Positions 5,870-7,217 of a stretch of DNA of 7,217 nucleotides are shown piece after piece (position 1 is the first letter of the stretch; each line of letters starts with the position of its first letter). This stretch comes from JBEKDJ01 sp050014415. Its GTDB lineage: Bacteria; Desulfobacterota; BSN033; UBA1163. Location: positions 1 to 7,217 of the forward strand of contig JBEKDJ010000246.1 of NCBI GenBank assembly GCA_050014415.1, written 5' to 3'. The notes under the pieces were generated by a model that saw only the letters and a program-made list of their open reading frames with translations, ran no database searches and was not told the DNA's origin. Both the position numbers and the translations under genes were made by a program.

Positions 5870-5889
5870 ATATTGATAAGGAGACTACG

Positions 5890-6714
5890 ATGAAGATTGC
5901 TATATGCAATGAGTTGTTCCAAGGGTGGCCAATCGAGAAAGTCTTTGAGTATACCGCCTACTTGGGTTATGACGGGGTTGAAATAGCGCCTTTTACATTG
6001 GCTGATTCCGTAACCGAGATATCCCCGGCAAGGCGAAAGGCGATCCGCCGTGCAGCAGAGAGTAGTGGAGTGGAAATCGTCGGACTCCACTGGCTGCTCG
6101 CGAAGCCAGAAGGGCTCTATATCAACCATCCGGATGAGATCATCCGCATACGAACCCAAGAGTATATTGAAGCGCTTATCCACTTCTGCGCCGACATAGG
6201 GGGGAAGGTTCTCGTCCACGGTTCCCCGCACCAGAGGACTGTTCAGGGATGGAATCTTGAAGAGGCATGGGATTGGGCCAAGGAGACTTTTAAGGCATGC
6301 CTTGAGACTGCACGAAAGAGAAATGTGACATACTGCATTGAGCCCCTCCCACGGACCACCACCAACTTCATCAACACAGTGGGGGAGGCACGCCGCCTAG
6401 TCAAAGAGATCAGGCACCCCAATTTTAGGATGGTGTTCGACTGTCGAAACGCATCGGTACAGGAAGAATCTGTCACAGAAGCCCTCCTTCAGGCCTTGGA
6501 ATCAAGGTATCTGTGCCATGTCCACGTTAACGACGCCAATGGAAAAGGACCAGGTTTCGGAGAAACCAGGTTTGCACCAATCATGAAGATGTTGATCAAG
6601 AACAGCTATCGGGGTTATGTTTCGGTGGAGGTTTTTCAGCCGGATCCCGATCCCCAAACCATCGCCAGCCGAAGCATCGGCTACCTCAAAGGAATCCTGG
6701 AAACTCTCGAGTAA
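5890..6714 (+). CDS. Xylose isomerase-like TIM-barrel sugar isomerase/epimerase
   Basis: A 274-residue soluble protein of the AP-endonuclease 2/xylose-isomerase-like TIM-barrel family. Family landmarks in order are MKIAICNELF, YLGYDGVEIAP (24-34), IVGLHWLL (63-70), GGKVLVHGSPHQR (104-116), YCIEPLPR (148-155), FRMVFDCRNA (179-188), CHVHVNDANGKGPGFG (209-224) and GYVSVEVF (242-249). The four expected divalent-metal ligands are Glu151, Asp184, His210 and Glu247, close to Glu152, Asp185, His211 and Glu246 of Pseudomonas cichorii D-tagatose 3-epimerase. The two catalytic glutamates are therefore present. The substrate-contacting His188 of that enzyme has no counterpart: the segment after Asp184 is CRNAS. 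A free-ketose 3-epimerase role is thus not assured, and a hydroxypyruvate-isomerase-like or inositol-catabolic role is possible. AAGGAG lies six bases before the ATG. The gene is alone on its strand here and is served by a strong promoter about 240 nt upstream. Confidence 0.88.
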   Translation: MKIAICNELFQGWPIEKVFEYTAYLGYDGVEIAPFTLADSVTEISPARRKAIRRAAESSGVEIVGLHWLLAKPEGLYINHPDEIIRIRTQEYIEALIHFCADIGGKVLVHGSPHQRTVQGWNLEEAWDWAKETFKACLETARKRNVTYCIEPLPRTTTNFINTVGEARRLVKEIRHPNFRMVFDCRNASVQEESVTEALLQALESRYLCHVHVNDANGKGPGFGETRFAPIMKMLIKNSYRGYVSVEVFQPDPDPQTIASRSIGYLKGILETLE

Positions 6715-7217
6715 GAAGGGGTAAGAGGCCCCGTCCCAAACAAGTTGATTTCTTCTATTTGATTATCTCGATACTAATTTCCGACCAAAATAGAGAAGAA
6801 CGCTCACTAATATCTAGTGCCCATTCATGGTCGAAGGTCTACATTAAAGACCAACAGTTCTTTCTTAGACTCTTTTGCATTTTACTTGCACCCATTTCCT
6901 TTTTTCATATTCAGACCGGCTGTAGATCACAGTCCATTCTCTTTGTCACATTCCCGGAAGCCTCTGTGCCATTGAATTTCCTAACAGAGTTGTCGCTCCC
7001 ATGGAAACTTCAAAAGTCGGGTCTTTTCCGCTTTAGATGTTCTCCTGGAATAGCGCCATCGGCTTTTCTACAGTTTTTCCAAAATCAATCGGAGATGCAC
7101 CAATCCTAGCACACCGCCCTGAATAGAGACCATAATTGCTACATGGTGACAATTAACGCTTCGTTAAGACAGTATTTGCTAGAACTGCAACAATTTGTGT
7201 CATTCTGCCATGACTAA
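6715..7217. other. Stretch without a recognisable gene
   Basis: No frame on either strand has both a plausible ribosome binding site and a recognisable motif. A 116-codon + strand frame (6759-7109) starts at TTG without a ribosome binding site and has low-complexity Phe/Ser-rich content. A - strand frame running leftward from about 7115 is interrupted by stops and cannot be assigned. A short perfect inverted repeat, TTAACG/CGTTAA around CTT, lies at 7153-7167. The stretch may be decayed coding sequence or the upstream region of a gene beyond the window. Confidence 0.45.

Noticed and set aside
6718..6737. GGGG/CCCC hairpin as terminator after the epimerase
   Set aside because: Four-base-pair stem with a seven-base loop and no adjacent T-run.
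6759..7109. 116-codon + strand frame right of the epimerase
   Set aside because: TTG start with no ribosome binding site, no recognised domain and low-complexity composition; more likely noncoding or antisense to decayed sequence.

Overview
The window looks like chromosomal DNA from an anaerobic bacterium, most likely Desulfobacterota (former Deltaproteobacteria, of the Syntrophobacterales/Desulfobacterales kind). This placement is inference. It rests on a DUF3303 protein, a thiolase paired with a DUF35 zinc-ribbon protein, a Memo-family protein, and intergenic spacers made of short CCGAAC- and GAACCCT-like repeats. No ribosomal RNA, complete tRNA, transposase, integrase or CRISPR array is present.

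Layout. Positions 1-435 hold a small DUF3303 gene on the + strand with a strong ribosome binding site and a clear intrinsic terminator. Positions 436-984 contain no protein gene. They hold a stretch with the tetramer GTGA at helical spacing (662-782) and, on the - strand, the 5' half of a tRNA-Arg(CCG) gene. That half-gene keeps a good promoter but loses all tRNA identity just after the anticodon loop and folds back on itself. Positions 985-5537 are a four-gene - strand cluster, in transcription order: argS (arginyl-tRNA synthetase), a Memo/AmrB-family protein, a thiolase-fold enzyme and its DUF35 partner. Positions 5538-5889 are a divergent intergenic region with a near-consensus sigma-70 promoter facing right, a probable argS promoter facing left, and a large inverted repeat of roughly 8-bp units. 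Positions 5890-6714 encode a xylose-isomerase-like TIM-barrel sugar isomerase/epimerase on the + strand. Positions 6715-7217 hold no recognisable gene.

How the genes fit together. The thiolase and DUF35 genes are one nucleotide apart and almost certainly form a complex that makes or cleaves a C-C bond in an acyl-CoA. The substrate cannot be read from the sequence. The Memo protein lies between this pair and argS without its usual AMMECR1 and radical-SAM partners in view. ArgS is a housekeeping enzyme, and its link to the other three may be only shared transcription. The epimerase is transcribed alone from its own promoter through a leader of about 230 nt.

The items most worth a second look are the tRNA-Arg half-gene with its own promoter and a terminator-like hairpin, the mirrored octamer-repeat hairpin in the epimerase leader, and the phased GTGA array. 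None of these proves a new system; each is a structure the protein genes do not explain.
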